Both the position numbers and the translations under genes were made by a program. 64,000 nucleotides of DNA, from assembly GCA_963210315.1 (NCBI GenBank), contig OY723282.1:434001-498000 (forward strand). The letters run 5' to 3'. Source of the DNA: Rhynchopus euleeides. Taxonomy: Eukaryota; Euglenozoa; Diplonemea; Diplonemida; Diplonemidae. Under the pieces are notes generated by a model. The model saw only the letters and a list, made by a program, of their open reading frames with translations, made no database searches and was not told where the DNA came from. This document shows positions 40,477-49,639 of this stretch, piece by piece; positions within the stretch are counted from its first letter, which is position 1; each line of letters starts with the position of its first letter.

Positions 40477-43400
40477 TTAAGAACGTGGTGTCGGTGTCGT
40501 TGGTATTGTCTCCGTTGTAACACACCCGTACATAGCATCCCACTTACACCCAGCGTTCACCATACAGTCGCTTTGGGTCACGAGCTGGCTGCAGACAGCA
40601 GGGGAAGGAGGTGTCGGTGTTGCCGTCGTTGTAACACACCCGTACACAGGATCCCACTTACAGGCAAAGTACATGTCGCACTCGTGCTGTGTCGGGAGGT
40701 GGCTGCAGACAGCAGGGGAAGGAGGTGTCGGTGTTGTCGCCTTTGTAACACACCCGTACATAGCATCCCACTTACACCCAGCGTTCGTCATACAGTCGCT
40801 TTGGGTCACGAGCTGGCTGCAGACAGCAGGGGAAGGAGGTGTCGGTGTTGCGGTCGTTGTAACACACCCGTACACAGGATCCCACTTACAGGCAAAGTAC
40901 ATGTCGCACTCGTGCTGTGTCGGGAGGTGGCTGCAGACAGCAGGGGAAGGAGGTGTCGGTGTTGTCGCCTTTGTAACACACCCGTACATAGCATCCCACT
41001 TACATCCAGCGTTCGCCATACAGTCACTTTGGGTCACGAGCTGGCTGCAGACAGCAGGGGAAGGAGGTGTCGGTGTTGTCGCCTTTGTAACACACCCGTA
41101 CATAGCATCCCACATACACCCAGCGTTCACCATACAGTCACTTTGGGTCACGAGCTGGCTGCAGACAGCAGGGGAAGGAGGTGTCGGTGTTGCGGTCGTT
41201 GTAACACACCCGTACACAGGATCCCACTTACAGTCAAAGTACATGTCGCACTCGTGCTGTGTCGGGAGGTGGCTGCAGACAGCAGGGGAAGGAGGTGTCG
41301 GTGTTGTCGCCTTTGTAACACACCCGTACATAGCATCCCACTTACACCCAGCGTTCGTCATACAGTCGCTTTGGGTCACGAGCTGGCTGCAGACAGCAGG
41401 GGAAGGAGGTGTCGGTGTTGCCGTCGTTGTAACACACCCGTACACAGGATCCCACTTACAGGCAAAGTACATGTCGCAGTCGTGCTGTGTCGGGAGGTGG
41501 CTGCAGACAGCAGGGGAAGGAGGTGTCGGTGTTGTCGCCTTTGTAACACACCCGTACATAGCATCCCACTTACACCCAGCGTTCACCATACAGTCGCTTT
41601 GGGTCACGAGCTGGCTGCAGACAGCAGGGGAAGGAGGTGTCGGTGTTGCGGTCGTTGTAACACACCCGTACACAGGATCCCACTTACAGTCAAAGTACAT
41701 GTCGCACTCGTGCTGTGTCGGGAGGTGGCTGCACACAGCAGGGGAAGGAGGTGTCGGTGTTGTCGCCTTTGTAACACACCCGTACACAGGATCCCACTTA
41801 CAGGCAAAGTTCATGTCGCACTCGTGCTGTGTCGGGAGGTGGCTGCAGACAGCAGGGGAAGGAGGTGTCGGTGTTGTCGCCTTTGTAACACACCCGTACA
41901 TAGCATCCCACTTACACCCAGCGTTCACCATACAGTCGCTTTGGGTCACGAGCTGGCTGCAGACAGCAGGGCAAGGAGGTGTCGGTGTTGCGGTCGTTGT
42001 AACACACCCGTACACAGGATCCCACTTACAGTCAAAGTACATGTCGCACTCGTGCTGTGTCGGGAGGTGGCTGCAGACAGCAGGGGAAGGAGGTGTCGGT
42101 GTTGTCGCCTTTGTAACACACCCGTACATAGCATCCCACGTACATCCAGCATTCGCCATACAGTCACTTTGGGTCACGAGCTGGCTGCAGACAGCAGGGG
42201 AAGGAGGTGTCGGTGTTGCGGTCGTTGTAACACACCCGTACACAGGATCCCACTTACAGGCAAAGTTCATGTCGCACTCGTGCTGTGTCGGGAGGTGGCT
42301 GCAGACAGCAGGGGAAGGAGGTGTCGGTGTTGTCGCCTTTGTAACACACCCGTACATAGCATCCCACTTACACCCAGCGTTCGCCATACAGTCACTTTGG
42401 GTCACGAGCTGGCTGCAGACAGCAGGGGAAGGAGGTGTCGGTGTTGCGGTCGTTGTAACACACCCGTACACAGGATCCCACTTACAGTCAAAGTACATGT
42501 CGCACTCGTGCTGTGTCGGGAGGTGGCTGCAGACAGCAGGGGAAGGAGGTGTCGGTGTTGTCGCCTTTGTAACACACCCGTACATAGCATCCCACGTACA
42601 TCCAGCATTCGCCATACAGTCACTTTGGGTCACGAGCTGGCTGCAGACAGCAGGGGAAGGAGGTGTCGGTGTTGCGGTCGTTGTAACACACCCGTACACA
42701 GGATCCCACTTACAGGCAAAGTACATGTCGCAGTCGTGCTGTGTCGGGAGGTGGCTGCAGACAGCAGGGGAAGGAGGTGTCGGTGTTGTCGCCTTTGTAC
42801 CACACCCGTACATAGCATCCCACTTACACCCAGCGTTCGCCATACAGTCGCTTTGGGTCACGAGCTGGCTGCAGACAGCAGGGGAAGGAGGTGTCGGTGT
42901 TGTCGCCTTTGTAACACACCCGTACATAGCATCCCACTTACACCCGGCGTTCGCCATACAGTCACTTTGGGTCACGAGCTGGCTGCAGACAGCAGGGGAA
43001 GGAGGTGTCGGTGTTGCCGTCGTTGTAACACACCCGTACACAGGATCCCACTTACAGTCAAAGTACATGTCGCACTCGTGCTGTGTCGGGAGGTGGCTGC
43101 AGACAGCAGGGGAAGGAGGTGTCAGTGTTGTCGCCTTTGTAACACACCCGTACATAGCATCCCACGTACATCCAGCGTTCGCCATACAGTCACTTTGGGT
43201 CACGAGCTGGCTGCAGACAGCAGGGGAAGGAGGTGTCGGTGTTTCCGTCGTTGTAACACACCCGTACATAGCATCCCACATACACCCAGCGTTCACCATA
43301 CAGTCACTTTGGGTCACGAGCTGGCTGCAGACAGCAGGGGAAGGAGGTGTCGGTGTTGCGGTCGTTGTAACACACCCGTACACAGGATCCCACTTACAGG

Positions 43401-43872
43401 CAAAGTTCATGTCGCAGTCGTGCTGTGTCGGGAGGTGGCTGCACACAGCAGGGGAAGGAGGTGTCGGTGTTGTCGCCTTTGTAACACACCCGTACATAGC
43501 ATCCCACTTACACCCAGCGTTCACGACACAGTCGGTTTGGGTCACGAGCTGGCTGCAGACAGCAGGGGAAGGAGGTGTCGGTGTAGTCGCCTTTGTCACA
43601 CACCCGGACGCAGGATCCCATTTGCATGCAGAGTTCACGTCACAGTCGTGCTGCGTCGTCAGATGGTTGCAGACAGCAGGCGAAGGAGGTGTCGGTGCCG
43701 TGGCTTGTGTTGGTGACGGTCTTCTCTGCCTACAAGTCAAGTGTGACGAATCCCAGGAACAGGCTGTGTTTCTCGTACACTCCGTCTCTGTGTACCCGCC
43801 ACATGACGCAGGGATTTGAGCTGTTGCCGACGTCACCGCCAGCAGCCCGAGTGTCGCAGTTGCTCTGAGCAT
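40477..43872 (-). CDS. Secreted protein of 28 Cys/Trp repeats, 1131 aa
   Basis: The ATG at 43872 starts a clean signal peptide (MLRATATLGLLAVTSATA). A divergent first module (CGGYTETEC...) is followed by 28 units of about 38 residues. Each has four cysteines and one tryptophan, C-x(8-9)-C-x(5-6)-C-K-W-D-x(4)-C, joined by threonine/proline linkers (ATTPTPPSPAV). Two unit types alternate, SQLVTQSDCMxNAGCKWDAM and SHLPTQHECDMYFxCKWDPV. Doublets such as units 7-8 and 17-18 break the alternation and record unequal exchange. It ends TPTPRS without an anchor, so it is probably secreted or wall/mucus associated. Four-Cys modules with a C-x-W core recur in protist surface proteins; no precise family is claimed. 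The units are nearly identical at DNA level (114 bp), and two plus-strand frames stay open across the whole array. Confidence 0.85.
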   Translation of the reverse strand: MLRATATLGLLAVTSATAQIPASCGGYTETECTRNTACSWDSSHLTCRQRRPSPTQATAPTPPSPAVCNHLTTQHDCDVNSACKWDPASGCVTKATTPTPPSPAVCSQLVTQTDCVVNAGCKWDAMYGCVTKATTPTPPSPAVCSHLPTQHDCDMNFACKWDPVYGCVTTTATPTPPSPAVCSQLVTQSDCMVNAGCMWDAMYGCVTTTETPTPPSPAVCSQLVTQSDCMANAGCTWDAMYGCVTKATTLTPPSPAVCSHLPTQHECDMYFDCKWDPVYGCVTTTATPTPPSPAVCSQLVTQSDCMANAGCKWDAMYGCVTKATTPTPPSPAVCSQLVTQSDCMANAGCKWDAMYGCGTKATTPTPPSPAVCSHLPTQHDCDMYFACKWDPVYGCVTTTATPTPPSPAVCSQLVTQSDCMANAGCTWDAMYGCVTKATTPTPPSPAVCSHLPTQHECDMYFDCKWDPVYGCVTTTATPTPPSPAVCSQLVTQSDCMANAGCKWDAMYGCVTKATTPTPPSPAVCSHLPTQHECDMNFACKWDPVYGCVTTTATPTPPSPAVCSQLVTQSDCMANAGCTWDAMYGCVTKATTPTPPSPAVCSHLPTQHECDMYFDCKWDPVYGCVTTTATPTPPCPAVCSQLVTQSDCMVNAGCKWDAMYGCVTKATTPTPPSPAVCSHLPTQHECDMNFACKWDPVYGCVTKATTPTPPSPAVCSHLPTQHECDMYFDCKWDPVYGCVTTTATPTPPSPAVCSQLVTQSDCMVNAGCKWDAMYGCVTKATTPTPPSPAVCSHLPTQHDCDMYFACKWDPVYGCVTTTATPTPPSPAVCSQLVTQSDCMTNAGCKWDAMYGCVTKATTPTPPSPAVCSHLPTQHECDMYFDCKWDPVYGCVTTTATPTPPSPAVCSQLVTQSDCMVNAGCMWDAMYGCVTKATTPTPPSPAVCSQLVTQSDCMANAGCKWDAMYGCVTKATTPTPPSPAVCSHLPTQHECDMYFACKWDPVYGCVTTTATPTPPSPAVCSQLVTQSDCMTNAGCKWDAMYGCVTKATTPTPPSPAVCSHLPTQHECDMYFACKWDPVYGCVTTTATPTPPSPAVCSQLVTQSDCMVNAGCKWDAMYGCVTTETIPTTPTPRS

Positions 43873-43989
43873 TGGTGTGCCCTGTGTGGTGCGGTGGTGT
43901 TGTTCTTGCTGCGTCACACACGTGAATGAAAACAGCGTGCCCCGTCAAACTTGGGGCCTCTTTGCAACACCCTTTTGCACTTTGTGATT

Positions 43990-44152
43990 TTTTGTGTCAA
44001 ACGCACCGTGCTCACGGAAGGCGTTCAGAACTAAAAAGGTTGCAGTGGGAGCAATGTTTTGTTCACCTACACTCCACGCCCCAACGTGCAGGTGACCAGA
44101 AGGTTGCACAAACAAAACAAAAGAAACTCGGCAATCCTTTTTTGACACCGAA
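43990..44152 (+). repeat. Dispersed 160-bp repeat, copy 2
   Basis: Inverted counterpart of 35433-35592. It lies just upstream of the Cys-repeat gene start and runs into the tandem repeat at 44143. Confidence 0.6.
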
Positions 44153-44626
44153 TTGCTGATCCCATTCCCTGCACTCTTGCGGCGAAACAATGCGCAACCA
44201 TCTCAGCATGTGCCGTAACATATGAGGGGTATCGCTCCTGCTCACACCCCCCTTGCCTACTGAGACCAGGCACACGCGCCCTTTGCAACACCGCATCACA
44301 CACCCCACCACCCACCCCCCGCTTCTAAATACAGTACAGTCTTGGGGACACACACACACCCGAACCGGAATGTTTTGCGGAAGTTTGTGACACCTAATTG
44401 CTGATCCCATTCCCTGCACTCTTGCGGCAAAACAATACGCAACCATCTCAGCATGTGCCGTAACATATGAGGGGTATCGCTCCTACCCACACCCTCCTTG
44501 CCTACTGAGACCGGGCACACGCGCCCTTTGCAACACCGCATCACACACCCCACCACCCACCCCCCGCTTCTAAATACAGTACAGTCTTGGGGACACACAC
44601 ACAGCCGAACCGGAATGCTACCCTGC
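44143..44626. repeat. Two-copy tandem duplication of about 245 bp
   Basis: AATTGCTGATCCCATTCCCT starts near 44151 and again near 44396, and CTTGGGGACACACACACA near 44340 and 44585. The copies differ at only a few positions. No gene inside. Confidence 0.8.
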
Positions 44627-44703
44627 AAACCACGCTACGCATGCCCTCCCTCCCATCCGCCCCGGCCCACCCACCCACCCACCACCCCCCCTCTGCTGGC
44701 CCC

Positions 44704-45258
44704 TCAGTGGAGGCGGGAGAGGGCAAGGCGGGAAGCTGCGAGCCGCTGTGCTGCAGCCCGCTCGTGGTCCTGGGAGACAAGCAGCTGCGCCTTTGCGATA
44801 GATGCGACTTCTGCATAGTGCGCGGCCGTGCCGGCGGTGCGTAGCAGGGCGCACGACGCAGCTGTGCGAAGCTCCGTTGCCATCTGGAGGGGCGCGCGGA
44901 CATCCTGCTCCACCGCGCACGCCTGCAGCAGGTCTCGGCGGGCAGCACCGCCTGTGCCGTGGGCACAGCCCAGGTGATCGCGCGCAGCACGCGCCCGCCC
45001 CTCTGCCGCCTCCCCCCTCAGCGCCTCGTCCTCTGCGAGGCGCGCGCTGCGGCGCTCGGCCTGCAGGCTCTGCGTATACCGCTGCACCTCCTCATTGGCA
45101 GGCGCCTCCGTGAACCACGTCGACTCCCATGTCGCAAACGAGGTGCTTCCAGACAGCCCCCCCACCCTCCATGCGGCAAGGCTGGCCTGGGGAGGAGCAG
45201 TGGGAGAAGGCCAGAACCCAGGAGGGGAGGGGGAGGGGGGGCAAATCCCGGGTGGCAT
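44704..45258 (-). CDS. Small alanine/arginine-rich helical protein, 184 aa
   Basis: Unrecognised. The ATG at 45258 begins a proline-rich lead (MPPGICPPSPSPPGFWPSP). The segment then changes to a long amphipathic helix rich in A, R, E and Q (about 75-184), likely a coiled coil, with three or four cysteines. A strong splice-acceptor-like sequence, CTGCTCCTCCCCAG|G, lies inside the proline-rich lead (about 45191), so the true gene may begin with an upstream exon I cannot place, or the mRNA may begin there. Codon use is strongly GC-biased as in the other genes, in favour of a real gene. No signal peptide or membrane segment. Confidence 0.5.
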   Translation of the reverse strand: MPPGICPPSPSPPGFWPSPTAPPQASLAAWRVGGLSGSTSFATWESTWFTEAPANEEVQRYTQSLQAERRSARLAEDEALRGEAAEGRARAARDHLGCAHGTGGAARRDLLQACAVEQDVRAPLQMATELRTAASCALLRTAGTAAHYAEVASIAKAQLLVSQDHERAAAQRLAASRLALSRLH

Positions 45259-47154
45259 ACCGTAAACTGAATCCCCAAGGGTGATATGGGGAGCAGTGGC
45301 CCCTCGCTCCACCCTTGCTTCAGGGCGGCAAACTCGGGAACTCGATTAGCAGGTGGGGTGGGGGGTGGGTGGTGGGATGGGTGCAGCGATCGGCATTAAC
45401 CCCTCCTGGTTCTTTGTTTGCTGAACTTGCCGTGTGCGTGGTTTATTTTTTGGTTTTGTGAGCTGTACAGAGAGAGAGACACACAGGCACACACTCGCAC
45501 TGACGCTCACTCATACCGGGAGGGGGGTGGACACTTAGCCCCTTCCGGTCGATCCGGCTGCCCCACAGCCTGCACCCTCGTGCCTGGGGTGAGGTTGGCA
45601 ACCAACGTTTATTCTTGAAAAAAATGTGTCGTACTGCCAGGGATGGCCTCCGTCGTGACGGGCGTTCCACAAGGTATAGGCGCAGGGAACGCTGTGACAA
45701 TCATGCAAAATCATATGCAGAACAACACCAGAGCAACAGGGCAGCAGCAAGGCGTGGCTGGCGCTCTCACGATCGACGAATATCCGCCCCCTACCCCCAT
45801 CCCCCTTTGGCTCTTCTCTCAGATTTGCACTTTTGTGGTGGTTCAGAATACACTGAGAACACCCTGCTATATAGGGTGGTGTGACATCACACCCCCCCCC
45901 CCCCCGTCTCCTCTTGCAGACGCCTGCCAAAGAGGCCCTGAAAATCGTACTCCGTTCGCTATAATAAGAGAAACACCCCTGCCCAGCAACCGCAAAAAAA
46001 GCAGATCCGGGCTACTTTTCGTTGAGCGCACACATTTTTCTTTGAATAATTCTGGCCGTGCTCTTTGCAGCCCTCTCTGCCGATGTAAGGGACGGCTGCT
46101 GCGAGTTCTTCTGACCGTACCGTGTTTATATTGTAGCAGTGTAGTGAAGCCAAACCGAGTGTGCCCTGCTATAGTTGCGATCGCCACAACACACCGAAAG
46201 GAAGCTAGCGGTTCCGGTGTGTGCGTGTGGGTTGCGTGGCGACCGCTGTTTGAGCCGGGCGGTTTCTTATTTTGTGTACCGCAGTTGCAGAAGACGAGCC
46301 AAATTGTGTGAGTCTGCCCACACACACACACACCCCACCCCACCCCCCCTTCGAATGCACAGTGCCTCAATAGCTTGGCGGTGGTGGTTCATGGTGCATA
46401 CCTTGCGCCCTCGCCCGCCCTCCCCGCCCACGCAAGCAACACATCCCCTGATGTGAAAAAGTTCAATCTGCCGCAAATGTATCAAACACACACAAGCAAC
46501 GCAAGGCCCGAGAACTCAGATGTCAGCGCCACCCCCACCCATTCACCTACCCCGACCCCCCCCCCCATTCGCGAGAGAACGAAAAAGCAAAAAAGAAAAG
46601 ACTGGGCTAGGTTATCACATTGGCACAATACAAGCTAATTCTGCAACACCACCACCACCCCCTCCCGAGTGGGGTGGAGGGTGGGGTGGGATGAACGGGC
46701 AGATGCTTCCGCCTCTCGCCAAACAAAAACGCTGCGCCGGGGCGCCGCAACCCATCCGTAATCCGCCTCCCTGACGGGGGTCATTTGCTCTGGAGTGCAG
46801 GAGAAAATCGCCGCCATCTCACAAAATAGGTGGCACACGCTGGCATACACTGGCATGTTGCCACGAAGGCCCATGTGATTGGCCCGATTTATCTCGGTTG
46901 TTTTTGATTGCGCGCCACGCACACACACACACGCGCCCTCGGGAAGGCAAGTTGGGCGGTGAGCTGAGCCATGGCTTGTCTCGTGCATTTTTCCAGCGCG
47001 GCGCTGCCACTGCAAATTGGCGGCCGGAGGTCCGGTCGCCACCCCCATCCCCCACCCCCGCGGCGTGTACAATATCGGTGCAACTTATTCTTCTTCCATC
47101 CCCCTCAAGCACCCCCCCCCCCCCCACACACACACACACCCCACGCCCAGGCAT
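45259..47154. other. Intergenic DNA, no gene seen
   Basis: Contains CA and C runs and a third, short copy of the GTTGAGCGCACAC repeat at 45950-46045. No supported gene. Confidence 0.5.
45950..46045 (+). repeat. Dispersed repeat with GTTGAGCGCACAC core, copy 3 (short)
   Basis: Shares GTTCGCTATAATA, a CCAGCAAC block and TTTTCGTTGAGCGCACACA with the copies at 11804 and 39648. More diverged. Confidence 0.4.
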
Positions 47155-47156
47155 GT

Positions 47157-47430
47157 CGCTAAGCGTCGACCGTCGACCCAGTGATTTTGGGTTTCCCCCC
47201 CCATAAAAAAGCGTCGACCCAGCGTCGACCCAGTGGACTGGGTTGACGCTTGGTCGAGGCTTGGAGCGTCGACCTAGTGGAACTGGGTTGCCATTCAAGC
47301 CTGGACCAAGCGTCAACCCATTTATTACACTGGGTCGACGCTAACCTAGCGTTGGCCCGGTTACACTGGGTCGACGCTCACCAAGCGTCGACCAAGCGTC
47401 AACCCACTTTCACTGGGTCGACGTCGAAGA
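47157..47430. repeat. Cluster of AGCGTCGACCCAGTG palindromic units
   Basis: About eight copies of AGCGTCGACCCAGTG or its complement CACTGGGTCGACGCT in both orientations, so the region can form several hairpins. Related AGCGTCAACCCA occurs at about 47960. It may be one end of a TIR element running to about 47990; the other end is not clear. Confidence 0.6.
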
Positions 47431-47447
47431 GAGTATGGTTTTGCAGG

Positions 47448-47700
47448 AACAGATGCTCACTACCGTGGCCTCCGGCGGCTGGGGGGCTCCGCCCCCCAGA
47501 CCCCCCTGTGGCGTATGTCTCGTACTCAAGTCATTCGATTCCCACCGGGTCAGGGAATCCACCCACTCCAGTAGCCTCAGGAGGACGCAGCCAACTCACA
47601 CAGAATCTGTACGCCCACAATGAACAGATGCTCACTACCGTGACCTCCGGCGGCTGGGGGGCCCTGCCCCCCAGACCCCCCATCTCGCGTGCCCGTCTAG
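47448..47700 (+). repeat. Pair of GC-rich hairpin repeats (ACTACCGTGGCCTCCGG)
   Basis: Two copies about 170 bp apart, each with CAGATGCTCACTACCGTG, CCTCCGGCGGCTGGGGGG and a C run with CAGACCCCCC. Inverted relative to the pair inside the hAT element at 19098-19335. The spacers also match (CAGCCAACTCACACAGAATC). Confidence 0.7.
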
Positions 47701-48268
47701 TAACCAAGTCCTTGCGCTTTGACGGCCGTGACATATCAGGGGGCAGCGTCGAAATCATGGTCCCGAAAGCCATTTTTTGGTTTCCTCCGGCACCCGACGG
47801 CGCGAGCGGGAGAGGAACCACGGAAGGAACCCAGCGCCTCACACCGTGCCCACCTAGTGGTCCACCGATGGGAAAATTTGGCAACAACACGAGCGCGCGC
47901 GAAGCGCGCGCGAGAAAAATTGACCCCTAGTGTTTTCCCCCCTGATCCCCCCCCAAAACAGGAGCGTCAACCCACCAAATCTCCAAAATCGAAAAGTTAG
48001 CGACAGGCCTGCCCCACGCCCCACACACAGCTCAGAGCAGCGGGACAGAGCCTCCCACCCACCCCTCTCTGCGCTAGAACGTCCCGCGGGCTGAGGTCAG
48101 GCTGGCGACCCAGGTTTTCAGGGTGACAGCAGGATTTCCTCGAAATTTTGGGTGACCCCCACCCTGGTCGGGGGGGGGGGTCCCTCGCAAAGTGGGGGAC
48201 AGGGGGGGGGGTACTTTTACCCAATTGGCATTTCCCAGTAAGTGGTGTCAATAGGCACCCCATGGCCA

Positions 48269-49110
48269 AAATGACCCCACCACAATCCGCACGGATCCCA
48301 AATATCCCAAAGAACGGGTTTTTGGAAAATCCGAGGGGGGGGTCCCGCTGGGTGGGTAGGTGGGGTGTGGGCTGGTGAAGGTGGCTGCCTCCCAGCCACC
48401 TTCACCCATGACCAGTCCCTGAACCAGACCCACGTTTCATGGGCGAAATTTGGCTCGTACACCACCAAAGTGACCCCACTGTGATCCGCACAAATTCCAA
48501 ACGTTCAAAAGAACGGGGTTTTAGAACACCCGAGGAGGGGGTCCCACTGGGTGGGTGGGGTGGGGTGTGGGCTGACTGCCTCCCAGCCACGCTGACCAGC
48601 CCCTGAACTAGACCCGTGTTTCATGGGTGATGCTTGGCTCGCACACCACCAAAGTGACCCCACTGTGATCCGCACAAATTCCAAACGTTCAAAAGAAAAA
48701 GGTTTTGGAACACCCGTGGAGGGGGTCCCGCTGGGTGGGTGGGTGTGGCTGCCTCCCAGTCACATTCCCTTAGGACCAGCCCCTGAACCAGAGGCACATT
48801 TCATGGACGGTGTTTGGCTCCTAGACCCACAAAGTGACCCCACTACGATCCGCAAAAGTTCCAAACGTTCAGAAGAACGGGGTTTTGGAATACCCGAGGA
48901 GGGGGTCCCGCTGGGTGGGTGGGCTGGTGTGGCTGCCTCCCAGTCACATCCTCCTGGGGCCAGCCTCCTATGACCAGACCCTGAATCAGACCCACATTTC
49001 ATGGGTGAAGCTTGACACCTCGACCCACAGTGTGACCCCACTACGATCCGCACAGATTCCAAATAGTCAAAAGAAAGGGGTTTCGGAACACCCGAGGAGG
49101 GGGTCCCGCT
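48269..49110 (+). repeat. Tandem repeat, five units of about 180-200 bp
   Basis: Units begin near 48269, 48471, 48656, 48835 and 49032 with GACCCCACNNNGATCCGCA, continue through TCCAAACGTTCAAAAGAA and GAGGGGGTCCCGCTGGGTGGGT, and end with CTGAACCAGACCCACRTTTC. The units are diverged. Not coding; frames that cross units are not kept. Confidence 0.8.
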
Positions 49111-49639
49111 GATTTTGGGTCACTTTCGGGTGATGTCAGGTACCTGGAGTGACCGCAGGTAGCCCATTTTCAGGGTGGGAGCCCTACTCGTACGTCACCC
49201 AGATTCAGCCCAAACCGTGCACCTCGGGTGCACGGTCGCCGGCAGCGCGCGGGCACCCGGAAACAGGCCGCATTTGCGCGCGCTGCCTGCACCCTGCACG
49301 CCAGCCCCCCCCCCCCCCCCCCCGGGGCTGTAAGCGACCCCCCAGAAAATTACCCCAGCCACTGCCCCCCCGGCAAGCATGCGGTTCTCTTTTCTGGCAT
49401 TTTTCCCAATAAAAAGGTATATAGGGGGCCCTCGCGACCAGTCACAGCTCGTCACATCTCGTCAGTCAGCGAGGGAAGTGGGTCGTGGCTCACTTGTTCC
49501 CACCCAGTCACACCTGGCAGCGAGGCCCCCTATGGGCGAGAAGTAGTAAAAGGCATCAAAACTGCACTCATGGTTTGGAACTCTGCGGGGCGGAGGACCC
49601 GAACCTTCTTCAGGCCGTTTTGCTGATTTTATCCCCGCT
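49111..49639. other. Spacer with short dispersed repeat
   Basis: A C run at 49305-49323 and a second copy of the window's opening repeat at 49445-49530. No gene. Confidence 0.5.

Noticed and set aside
40420-43819. Two plus-strand frames of over 1000 codons opposite the Cys-repeat gene
   Set aside because: They stay open only because the 114-bp unit has no stop in those frames. The encoded sequence has no signal peptide or domain, while the minus-strand product has both.
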